A stretch of DNA of 64,000 nt from NCBI RefSeq assembly GCF_013348785.1, contig NZ_CP054691.1, positions 2,604,001 through 2,668,000 of the forward strand, in the 5' to 3' direction. Within the stretch, counting starts at the first letter, position 1, and each line of letters begins with the position of its first letter. The notes beneath the pieces are model-generated. The model searched no databases. It saw only the letters and a list, made by a program, of their open reading frames with translations, and was not told the DNA's origin. Positions 53,998-62,487 of this stretch are shown here, one piece after another. The position numbers and the translations under genes were made by a program. The stretch comes from Gordonia sp. X0973. Lineage in GTDB: Bacteria > Actinomycetota > Actinomycetes > Mycobacteriales > Mycobacteriaceae.

Positions 53998-55176
53998 TTA
54001 ATCATCACTTTTCGCCGTGGCGAAAGCCTGGAGCTTAGCCCTGTTGTCCGGCGTGACCGTCGTCTTTGCGACGTAGTGCCGCGCCGTCACATCGGTCCCG
54101 GCGTGGCCGAGCTGGGCGGCCGACTCACTCATGTCGTCGGACGCGAGCAGGGTCGCCACAGCCTTGCGGAAGCTCTTGGGAACGACACCCTCCCAGCCGT
54201 GGCGCTCGCGCGCCGCGCGCCATTGGTCGCGGAAGTTCGTCGGGTCCCGCAAGGACCCGACCGAGCTGGCGAAAACCACGTCGTCGACGGTCGGCCCAGC
54301 GTTGACCTTCCGCGCGAGCAGCACGTCGACCGCGAACTGTGGCAGTTGCAGGCGCCGCCGCGACGCCGAGGTCTTGGGATGGGTCTGCCGGACGAGGCCC
54401 TCGCCCTTCTTGCGGATGATCGTCCCGGTGATCGTCACCGTAGGTACCTCTGCACCGAGGTCGAGGTCGGCCCATTGGATCGCGAGTAGCTCACCGAGGC
54501 GGACGCCGGTCGCGGCGAGCACGTCGACCGCGTCGGCGAGGTCCTGGCGCACGGCGACCTTGTCGGCCCGCAAGGTGGCGCGAAGCTCGAACACCTCGTC
54601 GACCGTGAGCGCCACGACCTCGTCGGCCTTCTTGGCCTCGACCTTGACACCCGTCATCGGGTCCGAGGTGATCGCACCGAGGCGGAAGGCGGTCCGCATC
54701 ATCCCGGCCAAGTTGGCGCGGACGAGCTTCGCCGTAGGCTTGCCGACCGCCTTCTCAATTCCGTCGAGGTGGCCCTGAAGGCGTCCCGGCGTCACCTCTC
54801 GCAAGCGAACCGACCCCAGTCCCCTAAACGTCTCGTCGCCGACGACATAGCGCTCGGTCACCTCGCGGTAGCGCCGACGAGTGTTGTAGCTCTTATCGCT
54901 CTCGTCGAGCTTCCCGAGGTAGTACTCCGCAAGGACTGACATCACGGTCTCGCCGTCGATCGCGCTCGCTGTCGTCTGCCCTCCCCAGTCGCGGCCCTTG
55001 AGCTTCTCCTGAAGGTTGGTCTCCGCGTCCTGGCGCGAGGTGCCGATCACGCGGACCTGCCGAACGACACCGTCGAGGTCTCGCACCCGGCATCCGGCGA
55101 TCCCGCCATTCTTGGTCGCCTTGCTCGCGATCCGCCCATGGTCGCCGATCTTCAGCGGTGGCCGCCCTCTACTCAT
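53998..55176 (-). CDS. Phage tyrosine integrase
   Basis: A 392-aa tyrosine recombinase. The core-binding domain spans about 85-180; the catalytic domain has the first arginine in ATGVRLGELLA, and the second box and end LGHAGTDVTARHYV with the nucleophile tyrosine. In the second box the usual H-x-x-R is KSFR (in VPKSFRKAVATLL), so the histidine is replaced by lysine. ATG 55176 overlaps the repressor stop as ATGA. It sits 80 bp from tRNA-fMet, as expected for an element integrated there. Confidence 0.92.
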   Translation of the reverse strand: MSRGRPPLKIGDHGRIASKATKNGGIAGCRVRDLDGVVRQVRVIGTSRQDAETNLQEKLKGRDWGGQTTASAIDGETVMSVLAEYYLGKLDESDKSYNTRRRYREVTERYVVGDETFRGLGSVRLREVTPGRLQGHLDGIEKAVGKPTAKLVRANLAGMMRTAFRLGAITSDPMTGVKVEAKKADEVVALTVDEVFELRATLRADKVAVRQDLADAVDVLAATGVRLGELLAIQWADLDLGAEVPTVTITGTIIRKKGEGLVRQTHPKTSASRRRLQLPQFAVDVLLARKVNAGPTVDDVVFASSVGSLRDPTNFRDQWRAARERHGWEGVVPKSFRKAVATLLASDDMSESAAQLGHAGTDVTARHYVAKTTVTPDNRAKLQAFATAKSDD

Positions 55177-55706
55177 TTCCTCGCTCCTCGTCGTCGTTGC
55201 ATCCACGCCTCGTTGCCCTCGTCGGACTCGTATCGATTCCCGAGCGCACCGCCGACCTTCTGCTCCACCCCATCAAGTCGTCGCTCGATGCCCTCTAGAG
55301 CCTCTTGCTTGAATGGCACCGGCGAGCGGCCAACAGCCCTCATTGCAGATCGCGCCTCCTGCCGCGCCGTCTCATACTTCGACCAAGCCGCGAGCAGCGC
55401 GTCCGCTTCACGGCCCATCGCAACTACGGACGCCTCTGCGAGGGCAAGGTCCGTGTCCTTGTCGACATCGTCGAACGGCAAAAGCTCAAGCACGCTCACG
55501 CCGAGCACCTGAGCAAACGCGGGCAGCTCCTCGACCTTGAGGGCTCGTTCGCCGGCCTCGATCCTGACGATGGTCTTCGCCTCGATACCCATGTCGGCAC
55601 GTTCTTTGAGTTCATCGGCAAAAGCGTTGCGACTCAAAGACTTTCGCTCGCGAGCCTCGCGCACCTTTCGGCCGATCTCTCGGTTCATGTCCCACATGGT
55701 GACCAT
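55173..55706 (-). CDS. XRE-family phage repressor
   Basis: A 177-aa protein with an N-terminal helix-turn-helix (REIGRKVREARERKSLSRNAFADELKERADMGIEAKTIVRIEAGERAL) and a C-terminal helical region that may multimerise. It is transcribed away from the excisionase-like gene and probably keeps the element silent. Several in-frame ATGs exist (55706, 55697, 55688); a TACTAT box just before 55706 hints at a leaderless start there or at a downstream one. Its stop overlaps the integrase start by 4 bp, so repressor and integrase share a message. Confidence 0.82.
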   Translation of the reverse strand: MVTMWDMNREIGRKVREARERKSLSRNAFADELKERADMGIEAKTIVRIEAGERALKVEELPAFAQVLGVSVLELLPFDDVDKDTDLALAEASVVAMGREADALLAAWSKYETARQEARSAMRAVGRSPVPFKQEALEGIERRLDGVEQKVGGALGNRYESDEGNEAWMQRRRGARK

Positions 55707-55752
55707 AGTACCCCAAAAGTGGGCATTGGAACTATCCCTCTTAGTGGGTACT
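55707..55752. promoter_or_regulatory. Divergent phage promoter/operator region
   Basis: Between the repressor and excisionase-like starts, AGTACCC (55707-55713) and GGGTACT (55746-55752) make an inverted repeat, and AGTGGGCA (55718-55725) and AGTGGGTA (55743-55750) are direct repeats of a half-site. A plus-strand TTGGAA...17 bp...TACTGC pairing (from 55727) could be a promoter. This is the likely genetic switch. Confidence 0.55.
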
Positions 55753-55797
55753 GCTTGAAGGGTAAGGCAATTCATCCCCAACTGAGAGGAACGAAAC

Positions 55798-56013
55798 ATG
55801 TTGGACGACGACGAGGTTCTGGTCGCCAAACAGGCGGCCAAGATACTCGGCACGACCGAGCAGGCGCTCGCTCATGACCGTTCGCGCGGCATCGGGATTC
55901 CCTACGTCCGGGTGGGCCGCCGTATCCGCTATTTGCGTAGCGACGTGGTCGGCGCACTCGAAGCTGGCCGGGTCGTCCCCGGCGAGACCAAGACCGAGGT
56001 GGGTGCGGCATGA
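55798..56013 (+). CDS. Excisionase-like small HTH protein
   Basis: A 71-aa protein of the AlpA/excisionase HTH type: VLVAKQAAKILGTTEQALAHDRSRGIGIPYVRVGRRIRYLRSDV is the classical winged form, with the conserved IPYVRVGRRIRY wing. It would bend the att site for excision or act as a regulator. AGAGGA precedes the start. Its stop overlaps the next gene as ATGA. Confidence 0.85.
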   Translation: MLDDDEVLVAKQAAKILGTTEQALAHDRSRGIGIPYVRVGRRIRYLRSDVVGALEAGRVVPGETKTEVGAA

Positions 56014-56216
56014 GTTCCCGCTTCGATCCCATCCGCGCCGAAGTCGTCACGCTTGGCGAGGACGAGGGTGCTCCTCGTGCCGCCGTTGCGATCCACACCG
56101 CTGGTGCGGTCGACACCGAGGGTTGCGTCGACATGACGCCCTCTGACGCGCTGGCGCTGGCCGAGCGCATCCGTATCGCCGCCCTCGGCGCCCTCGATGA
56201 GGAGCGGTCATGGTGA
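56010..56216 (+). CDS. Small phage protein, unknown
   Basis: A 68-aa acidic protein with no motif I recognise. Its second half (MTPSDALALAERIRIAALGALDEE) looks like a helix pair. It is coupled to the excisionase-like gene by ATGA and overlaps the next gene by 7 nt, so it belongs to the early leftmost operon of the element. Confidence 0.65.
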   Translation: MSSRFDPIRAEVVTLGEDEGAPRAAVAIHTAGAVDTEGCVDMTPSDALALAERIRIAALGALDEERSW

Positions 56217-56395
56217 TCAACACGCCTTCCGTGAGCCCCTTCCGCAACGATCGCGGCGAGTGGGTGGTCGGCATCGACTTTCACGACGGGAAGCTTGCCG
56301 CCTTCGAACTGCCTATCGACATGGCGGCCGACTTGGCCGAGAGCATCCGTGACAGCGTCGAGCTGGCGCGGAAGCGGGGGCGCACCAATGACTGA
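56210..56395 (+). CDS. Small phage protein, unknown
   Basis: A 61-aa protein (WVVGIDFHDGKLAAFELPIDMAADLAESIRDSVELAR) with a short beta-strand start and a C-terminal helix. It resembles the preceding protein in its helical end, so the two may be distant duplicates. GAGGAG lies five nt upstream. Overlaps both neighbours. Confidence 0.65.
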   Translation: MVINTPSVSPFRNDRGEWVVGIDFHDGKLAAFELPIDMAADLAESIRDSVELARKRGRTND

Positions 56396-56825
56396 CAACA
56401 CGATGCCCGAAGGCCGCCGCCTGGTCCTGGAGCGCTTGCACCGCCAGGCGAGCGGTGGGCATTCGCTGCGCATCGACGCCGAGCTTCGCCTCGACGACCA
56501 GGGGCATGAGCGCGTGCTCGGTCTGCTCGCGGGGTACATCGCGTGCCCGTTCCCCGACGCGCCGGTCAGCGCTGACGCCTTCGATCACTTCGACACGACG
56601 GTCGACGCGGTTCGCCTGATCGGCCGGTATTGGGGCCTGAGCGACCAGGAGCTTGCGATCGCGGTCGCCGGGTACTCCGGTGGCCAGATCACCGGGCTCG
56701 GTCTCAGTGCCGCGCTGAACAACTTGTGCGCGAGCTATCTGGTCGCGGTCGGCCGTGACGAGGTTCATCCCCGCGCGATCACGGCCGTGTTGGCCCTCGC
56801 CACCGAGGGGGCGCAGGCAGCTTGA
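56388..56825 (+). CDS. Small phage protein, unknown
   Basis: A 145-aa protein, mostly alpha-helical by appearance, with no named domain. It ends the first small operon and is followed by a terminator. ATG 56388 sits just before the end of the previous gene. A role in replication or interference with a helper phage is conceivable but unsupported. Confidence 0.65.
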   Translation: MTDNTMPEGRRLVLERLHRQASGGHSLRIDAELRLDDQGHERVLGLLAGYIACPFPDAPVSADAFDHFDTTVDAVRLIGRYWGLSDQELAIAVAGYSGGQITGLGLSAALNNLCASYLVAVGRDEVHPRAITAVLALATEGAQAA

Positions 56826-56845
56826 AAGCAATTCCCTTGAAAGAC

Positions 56846-56886
56846 AACGCAACCCGGCGCACTAGCTCGACGCGCCGGGTTCGTTG
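56846..56886 (+). terminator. Hairpin terminator in the phage element
   Basis: CAACGCAACCCGGCGC on the left and GCGCCGGGTTCGTTG on the right form a long stem with one bulge and an 11-nt loop, ending in TGTCCTCTGT. It separates the early small operon from the packaging block. Confidence 0.8.
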
Positions 56887-57191
56887 TGTCCTCTGTCAGG
56901 AGGTGATCGCCACCGCCTAGAAGCGTTCAGGTCGTTCTTCAGGGGAGCCCGACCCAAACCAGCCCCCGGACGTGAAACAACCGCTGAAGCCAAAGCGTCC
57001 TAGAGCTTCTGCCCTTGTCGTGCATGGCCCGCCGACCAGGGCAATACCAGGATTCTACCGCCGTCCGGCTCATAGGACGAGTGGCTAGGAGCGCTGGCCC
57101 GGGAACGGATACGGGGCGAAATTCCGGGATTCCTTTATGGGTTGGAGGCCACACGAACGCAAGCGATCGAACGATTGGAGGAGGTGCAAGG
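56887..57191. other. Gene-free stretch before the packaging operon
   Basis: About 305 bp with no supported reading frame. It should contain the promoter for the genes that follow; I see no convincing -35/-10 pair. The end carries GGAGGAGG seven nt before the next start. Confidence 0.5.
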
Positions 57192-57575
57192 GTGATCGAC
57201 CTCAACGACTACAACAACTGCCCGGACACGATGAGCATCCGGCAGTACGTCTACCTCTTGCGGACCTCTCCCGAGGTCCTCATGCAGGAGGTCACCGGCT
57301 GGCCCGCGACCCGTCGCCGTCGACATGGCGGCGGGCTCCTGCCTCGTGGTGTCGGACTCGACGCGAAGTGGAAGGACCGCTGTCGCCTGTGCAACACCGA
57401 GGTGCGCAAGGGTGACCGCATCGCCTACGGTACCGAAGGGTTGGCGCATGTCTTGTGCCACCTCGCCCGCAAGGCACAGCAGCGCGTCGAGGCCCAGGCC
57501 GCAGCGGCGAAGACCGAGCACCGTCGCAAGCGCGACGCCAAGTTCGCCCGTCGTCGTCGGTCAGGTGTCGCATGA
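57192..57575 (+). CDS. Phage protein with CxxC/CxH zinc-like motif
   Basis: A 127-aa protein starting at GTG with a strong GGAGGAGG site. The middle has RCRLCNTEVRKGDRIAYGTEG followed by HVLCHLARKA, a Cys/His arrangement that could hold zinc, and the C-terminus is strongly basic (RRKRDAKFARRRR). It lies two genes before the HNH nuclease, so a DNA-binding or packaging-related role is reasonable but not shown. Confidence 0.65.
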   Translation: MIDLNDYNNCPDTMSIRQYVYLLRTSPEVLMQEVTGWPATRRRRHGGGLLPRGVGLDAKWKDRCRLCNTEVRKGDRIAYGTEGLAHVLCHLARKAQQRVEAQAAAAKTEHRRKRDAKFARRRRSGVA

Positions 57576-57751
57576 GGATCGCCCCGCGCGGATCGCACCG
57601 CGTCCGGCCGTCTGTCAGGGCGACGAAGAACGAGAGGTTCCCGATCGTCCTCGCCCTCGTCGGCATCGACTTCAGCATGACCGAGGAACAGGCCGTGAAG
57701 CTCGCGACCGACCTCGCCGACGCCGTCGAGCAGCACCGGGGGAAGTCATGA
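57572..57751 (+). CDS. Small phage protein, unknown
   Basis: A 59-aa protein with a basic start and a helical end (MTEEQAVKLATDLADAVEQHR). It is joined by ATGA overlaps to both the zinc-motif protein and the HNH gene. No family recognised. Confidence 0.65.
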   Translation: MRIAPRGSHRVRPSVRATKNERFPIVLALVGIDFSMTEEQAVKLATDLADAVEQHRGKS

Positions 57752-58275
57752 CTCTGCCTCGTCCGTGCGCCCGATGTGGCGAGCCCGTCGCGTCCGGTTC
57801 GTACTGCGAGGAGCATCGGCCGGCCAAGCGCGCGAAGCCGCAGCGCCCGAGCCGTGAGCGTGGGTACGACGCCGCGTGGTTCCGGCTGTCCCGGCGTGCT
57901 CGCAAGCTTCAGCCGTGGTGCAGCGATTGCGGCACCGAGGAGGACCTGACCGCCGACCACTTGCCGAGCGCATGGGAGCGCAAGGCGAAGGGCCTGCCGC
58001 TCCGCTTGTCCGATGTCGAAGTGACCTGTCGAGCATGTAACTCGCGCCGAGGAGCTGCGCGTGGTCCTCGCTCGCGAGACTCTCGCGGTGGTCGTCCCGG
58101 TGGAACAACCACCGTCCGTCCCGCTAGCAACTCGCTAAGCAAGTCGCTAGCAAGTGCTAGGACCTCGCTCGACCCCAGGGGGGATACCCCAGACGAAGGG
58201 TCTCCCGGCCCCGGCGGGAAGCCGCGATCAGCGTTACTCATCGCCGAATATGACGCCGTCAGGGGGACGCGATGA
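57748..58275 (+). CDS. Phage HNH endonuclease
   Basis: A 175-aa HNH nuclease. N-terminal cysteines (CARCGEPVASGSYC) form a zinc knuckle and the nuclease core is WCSDCGTEEDLTADHLPSAW followed by VTCRACNSRRG. Phages with this gene beside the large terminase use it in DNA cutting at packaging, and capsid-forming satellites also carry it. The C-terminal 60 residues are low-complexity. No small terminase gene is recognisable next to it. Confidence 0.88.
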   Translation: MTLPRPCARCGEPVASGSYCEEHRPAKRAKPQRPSRERGYDAAWFRLSRRARKLQPWCSDCGTEEDLTADHLPSAWERKAKGLPLRLSDVEVTCRACNSRRGAARGPRSRDSRGGRPGGTTTVRPASNSLSKSLASARTSLDPRGDTPDEGSPGPGGKPRSALLIAEYDAVRGTR

Positions 58276-58277
58276 GG

Positions 58278-58544
58278 TCAGGGAGTCCGTCGAGTCACTT
58301 TCATGTCGTCGCGGAACGGAAAGGACGGGGGAAGCGCCGGGTCGACGTTAGAGTCGCTCCCGTCGTCCTCGACAAACGTTCCCAAGTAGCGAAATCCGGT
58401 CCACCATTCGTCCAGTTCGCCGTCTTTCCGCGACGCGGGGAGGCGTTCGATCTGCTCCACCCTGAGCCAGAGTTTGCCGGTCTCAGGACTAGCAATGATG
58501 TCACCGACGCGAACCTCGTCGGTGCTGACATGTTCGGTTCCCAT
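58278..58544 (-). CDS. Opposite-strand phage protein between HNH and terminase
   Basis: An 88-aa frame on the minus strand with protein-like composition (VRVGDIIASPETGKLWLRVEQIE, then DEWWTGFRYLGTF). It fills the whole gap between two plus-strand packaging genes, and the plus strand has no alternative of quality. No strong ribosome site is visible. Such single inverted genes in phages are often later insertions (morons) with their own promoter. Confidence 0.6.
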   Translation of the reverse strand: MGTEHVSTDEVRVGDIIASPETGKLWLRVEQIERLPASRKDGELDEWWTGFRYLGTFVEDDGSDSNVDPALPPSFPFRDDMKVTRRTP

Positions 58545-58558
58545 GCGGGGAGCTTGCC

Positions 58559-60025
58559 ATGAAAGCAGGGCCCAAGGCTCGCACTCTCGACAAGCCGCTC
58601 CCGTTCCGTCCGACGGTCACCGGCTCGGCCGCCTTCGAGAAGTTCGCCGCGAAGTTCATTCGGGTTCCGAAGGGGACGAACGCGCGGTCGCCGCTGAAGC
58701 TTCGCCAGTGGCAGCGCGAGCTGATCGCGTCGATCGAGGACGCCCAGCCCCAGCCCCGCACGGCCGGTTGGATGCTCCCGCGCGGCCAGGGCAAGAGCAC
58801 GTTGATCGCCGCCTATGGCTTGTTCCGTTTCTTCACCGACGGCGACGGGGCGATGGTCGTCGTGGTCGCGGTCGACGAGCGTCAGGCCGGGATTGTGTTC
58901 GGTATCGCGCGGCGCATGGTCGAGCTCGACGAGGAGCTGAGCAAGCGGGTTCAGGTGTTCAAGGACCGGCTCTATTGGCCCGCCTACGACGCCACGTTCG
59001 CCTGCCTGCCCGCCGAGCCGAAGCGCCTGGAGGGCCTCGACTACACGCTGGCGATCCTCGACGAGGCGGGGGTCGCGAGCCGCGAATCCTATGAGACCCT
59101 CACCCTGGCCCAGGGCAAGCGCGAGCGGTCGACCGTCGTCGCGATCGGCACGCCGGGACCCTCGATGGACTCGCCCCTAATGGACCTACGCGCCGCCGCG
59201 ATCGCCAACCCCGGCGACACCTCGCTCGTGTGGATCGAGCACTCGGCGGCCGGGTTCGAGGATCACCCCGTCGACTGTGAGCACTGTTGGTCCCTGGCGA
59301 ATCCGGCGCTCGGCGACTTCCTTCACGCCGACGCGATGACCGCGCTCCTGCCGCCCAAGACTCGCGAAGCGGTGTTTCGCCGCGCCCGCCTCTGCCAGCT
59401 CGCTGTCGACCGCGAGGCCGAGTTCATCCCGGCGAGCGTGTGGGCCGCGCTCGGCACCGGGGAGACGATCCCCGAGCGCGCCGAGGTCGTCCTGGCCCTC
59501 GACGGTTCGTTCTCCGACGACACCACGGCCTTGCTCCTGGCGACGGTCTCGACGACGCCGCACTTCGAGCCGCTGGCCGTGTGGGAGAAGCCCGCCGACG
59601 ATCCCGACTGGCGCGTGCCGGTAGACGAGGTCGAGCAGGCGATCCGCGAAGCCTGCCAGCGCTACCGCGTGATCGAGGTGATCGCCGACCCGTTCCGGTG
59701 GACCCGCTCGCTTCAGCTCCTCGCCGACGAGGGCCTCCCGGTCTACGAGTTCCCGCACAGCGCGCCACGCCTGACGGCCGCGACGACCGATGTCTATTCC
59801 GCCGCCACGAACGGAAAGTTCTCCCACTCAGGAGATCCCAGGTTCGCCGAGCACATCGCGAACGCGATCGTCTCCGACGACGCCCGAGGTATCCGACTGA
59901 CCAAGCGCTCACGGTCCCGCAACGCCGGGAAGATCGACCTCGCCGCGTGCTTGGTCATGGCCCACAGCCGCGCCACCTGGCGCGCAATCAATCGGCGCAA
60001 GCGCCGGAGAGTGATCAGCTACTAA
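58559..60025 (+). CDS. Large terminase subunit
   Basis: A 488-aa DNA-packaging motor. The ATPase half has Walker A PRGQGKST (74-81) and Walker B LAILDEAG; the nuclease half has ALDGSFSDDTT and IADPFRW with its acidic residues. It pumps the genome into the prohead and cuts it. Length is normal for the family. It ends in TAATG with the portal gene. Confidence 0.94.
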   Translation: MKAGPKARTLDKPLPFRPTVTGSAAFEKFAAKFIRVPKGTNARSPLKLRQWQRELIASIEDAQPQPRTAGWMLPRGQGKSTLIAAYGLFRFFTDGDGAMVVVVAVDERQAGIVFGIARRMVELDEELSKRVQVFKDRLYWPAYDATFACLPAEPKRLEGLDYTLAILDEAGVASRESYETLTLAQGKRERSTVVAIGTPGPSMDSPLMDLRAAAIANPGDTSLVWIEHSAAGFEDHPVDCEHCWSLANPALGDFLHADAMTALLPPKTREAVFRRARLCQLAVDREAEFIPASVWAALGTGETIPERAEVVLALDGSFSDDTTALLLATVSTTPHFEPLAVWEKPADDPDWRVPVDEVEQAIREACQRYRVIEVIADPFRWTRSLQLLADEGLPVYEFPHSAPRLTAATTDVYSAATNGKFSHSGDPRFAEHIANAIVSDDARGIRLTKRSRSRNAGKIDLAACLVMAHSRATWRAINRRKRRRVISY

Positions 60026-61413
60026 TGACGATCAACGACACGATTCAGCCCCTGACGACCAAGCTCGACACGACGGCCCCGAAGTTGGCCGCCCTCGATC
60101 GGTATTGGACCGGCACCCAGCCCGCCGCCTTCTTGTCGACGAAGTCTCGCGAGGCCCTCGACGGCCGCCTGACGACGCTCTCGGTCAACTTCCCGCGCAT
60201 GACCGTTCGCTCGCGTTCAGAGCGCTTGGAGGTCAACGGCTTTCGCACCTCACCCGACGGCGACCCCGACCCTGACCTGTGGCGCATCTGGACGCGCAAC
60301 GGACTGGAATCGGCCGCCGACGCCGCCCACGTCGACGCCCTGCTCTACGGCCGCAGCTTCGCGGTCGTGTGGGCCGACTCGGCCGGTAACCCGACGATCA
60401 GCATCGAATCCGCCCACCAGCTCGCCGTCGAATTCGACCCGCTCACCCGCGAGGTGCTGCGCGCATTCAAGCGCTGGGTCGACCCGAACGCCAAGCGCGG
60501 TTATGCGGTCCTCTACGAACGCGAGGCGATCACCAAGCTCACCGCCGACGCCCGCACCGGAGACCCGGCCGCCCTGTCGGCGACCGCCTGGAGCGCGACC
60601 GAGATCATCCCCAACCCGCTCGGCATCGTGCCGGTGGTCCCGATCGTCAACCGTGGCCGCCTCCTGGAGCTGGACGGCACGAGCGAGGCCGACGACGTGC
60701 TCGGCCTCACCGACGCCCTGGCCAAGCTCCTCGCCGACGCGATGACGACGAGCGAGTTCTACGCCCGCCCCCGCCGTTGGGTCACCGGCCTGGAGATCGT
60801 CGAGGAGCCCCGCCTCGACGACGCGGGTAACCCGGTCCTCGACGAGCACGGCGAGCCGATCGTCGATGTCCTGGAGCCCTTCAGCAACGAAATGAACCGC
60901 ATGATGCACGCCGAGGACCCCGACACGCGGTTCGGTCAGTTCGACGCCGCCCGCCTCGACGGCTACGGCGACATGATCGCCACGATCACCAACCAGGTCG
61001 GCGCACTGTCGGGCCTGCCGCCCCACTACTTGGGTCTTGCTGGCGACCAGCCCGCCAGCGCCGAGGCCCTCCGCGCCTCCGAGGCGAGTCTCGTGTCGCG
61101 GTGCTACGACCTCCAGCAGCAGTTCGGCCGGGCCTGGTCTCAGGTCATGGCCCTGGCAATCGCGGTCCGCGACGGGGTCGACCCGCGCACCCTGGACATC
61201 TCGACGATGTGGGCCTCGCCCGAGACCCGCACCCCGGCCGAGGCCGCCGACGCCGCCGCGAAGCTGACCGCGATCGGGGTCCCGCTCACCGTCGCCGCCG
61301 ACGTGGTGCTCGGCTGGACGCCCGAGCAGATCGCCCGATTGCGCACCGCGACCCGCCTCCAGAGCCTCGACACCGCGCCGCTCACCCTGGCCCCGCAGGA
61401 GCCCGCAGCATGA
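60025..61413 (+). CDS. Phage portal protein (SPP1 gp6-like)
   Basis: A 462-aa portal protein forming the ring at the capsid vertex. Family-like segments are DRYWTGTQPAAFL near the start, LDGYGDMIATITNQVGALSGLPPHYLG and the helix that follows in the stem, and an acidic C-terminus. The ATG overlaps the terminase stop by one base (TAATG) and its stop overlaps the next gene by 4 bp. Confidence 0.92.
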   Translation: MTINDTIQPLTTKLDTTAPKLAALDRYWTGTQPAAFLSTKSREALDGRLTTLSVNFPRMTVRSRSERLEVNGFRTSPDGDPDPDLWRIWTRNGLESAADAAHVDALLYGRSFAVVWADSAGNPTISIESAHQLAVEFDPLTREVLRAFKRWVDPNAKRGYAVLYEREAITKLTADARTGDPAALSATAWSATEIIPNPLGIVPVVPIVNRGRLLELDGTSEADDVLGLTDALAKLLADAMTTSEFYARPRRWVTGLEIVEEPRLDDAGNPVLDEHGEPIVDVLEPFSNEMNRMMHAEDPDTRFGQFDAARLDGYGDMIATITNQVGALSGLPPHYLGLAGDQPASAEALRASEASLVSRCYDLQQQFGRAWSQVMALAIAVRDGVDPRTLDISTMWASPETRTPAEAADAAAKLTAIGVPLTVAADVVLGWTPEQIARLRTATRLQSLDTAPLTLAPQEPAA

Positions 61414-62051
61414 CCTACGACGACGAGCTGACCGAGGTAGCCGACCAGAGCAGCGCCGACGCGCTCGCGATCCTGGCCGTCTACCTCGCCGCCACCGAGA
61501 CCAGCCCGAGCACCTCCGAGACCGCCGCCGCGATCGCCTTCAGCGTCGCGCTCCACAACGCCACCGCCGTGAAGCTGGCCGACTTGCACCTGGCCGACCT
61601 GCTCACCGTTTCGGCCGGCCGATCAGTCTTGCCGCTCGGCCTGGCCCCGTCCGAAGGTGACATTCCTAGGCTGACGGCCGCCGTCGAGACCATCCTCGCC
61701 GAGGACTCGGCCCTCGCTCGCGAGCCCGAGCCCGCAATCGCCGCAGCTCCCGAGGTCGCGCCGGGAAATGTTGCGCCGCAACACGAGCGCAACAGCCTCC
61801 AGAGAGTCGACCGGCTGGCACGGTCTGAGCCCCTGGAAGCCGCCTCGCACGCTGAAGGGCAAGCGGTGGCCCTGAGCGACCTCGTCGTCGCCTGGACCCG
61901 CGTGCTGAGCCCTGGAGCGTGCACCAAGTGCGTCGCGTGGGCCGAGGGCGGCCGAGAGTTCCCCAAGAAGGCCGCATTCAAGCGGCACCACGGATGCACC
62001 TGCACCCGTGGACCTATCACGAAGGAGGATCGCCTTGCCGAACGAAACTGA
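61410..62051 (+). CDS. Phage head-associated protein (MuF/VG15 position)
   Basis: A 213-aa protein between portal and scaffold, the usual place of a MuF-like minor capsid or maturation protein. It is Ala-rich and helical, with a C-terminal CTKCVAWAEGGREFP then HHGCTCTRG Cys/His cluster similar to the end of such proteins. I do not see a protease triad. Identification is by position more than by sequence. Confidence 0.65.
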   Translation: MTYDDELTEVADQSSADALAILAVYLAATETSPSTSETAAAIAFSVALHNATAVKLADLHLADLLTVSAGRSVLPLGLAPSEGDIPRLTAAVETILAEDSALAREPEPAIAAAPEVAPGNVAPQHERNSLQRVDRLARSEPLEAASHAEGQAVALSDLVVAWTRVLSPGACTKCVAWAEGGREFPKKAAFKRHHGCTCTRGPITKEDRLAERN

Positions 62052-62457
62052 CCCCGAGGTCGACATCATCGAGGAGGTCGACGAGGACGCCACCGAGACC
62101 ACCGACGAGGAGGTCGACGAGCCCACCGAGGAGGTGCGCGAGTTCTCCGAGGACTACGTCCGGTCGCTGCGCAAGGAGAACGCCCGGTATCGCCAGCGCG
62201 CCAAGGAAGCCGACACGCTCGCCGAGCGCCTGCACGTCGAGTTGGTCCGCGCGACCGGCCGTCTGGCCGATCCCGGCGACCTCGCGTTCGCCCCCGAACA
62301 CCTCGACGACCCCGAGAAGCTCACCGCCGCCCTCGACGCGCTTCTGGAGGCCAAGCCCCACTTCGCCGCCCGCAAGGTCGCTGGCGACATCGGCCAGGGC
62401 GCGACCAGCACGCCCGAGCCGACCAGCCTGTCGGCGATGCTGCGCGCCCGCGTCTAG
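62035..62457 (+). CDS. Phage scaffolding protein
   Basis: A 140-aa protein with a very acidic N-terminus (VDIIEEVDEDATETTDEEVDE), a coiled-coil middle (YVRSLRKENARYRQRAKEADTLAERL) and a conserved helical end, the typical layout of actinophage scaffolds that guide capsid assembly. TTG 62035 has AAGGAGG six nt upstream and overlaps the previous gene by 17 nt; this beats an in-frame ATG 27 nt earlier. Confidence 0.85.
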   Translation: MPNETDPEVDIIEEVDEDATETTDEEVDEPTEEVREFSEDYVRSLRKENARYRQRAKEADTLAERLHVELVRATGRLADPGDLAFAPEHLDDPEKLTAALDALLEAKPHFAARKVAGDIGQGATSTPEPTSLSAMLRARV

Positions 62458-62487
62458 GAATCGTCGCGCCGGTTCGGTAGAATCGAA

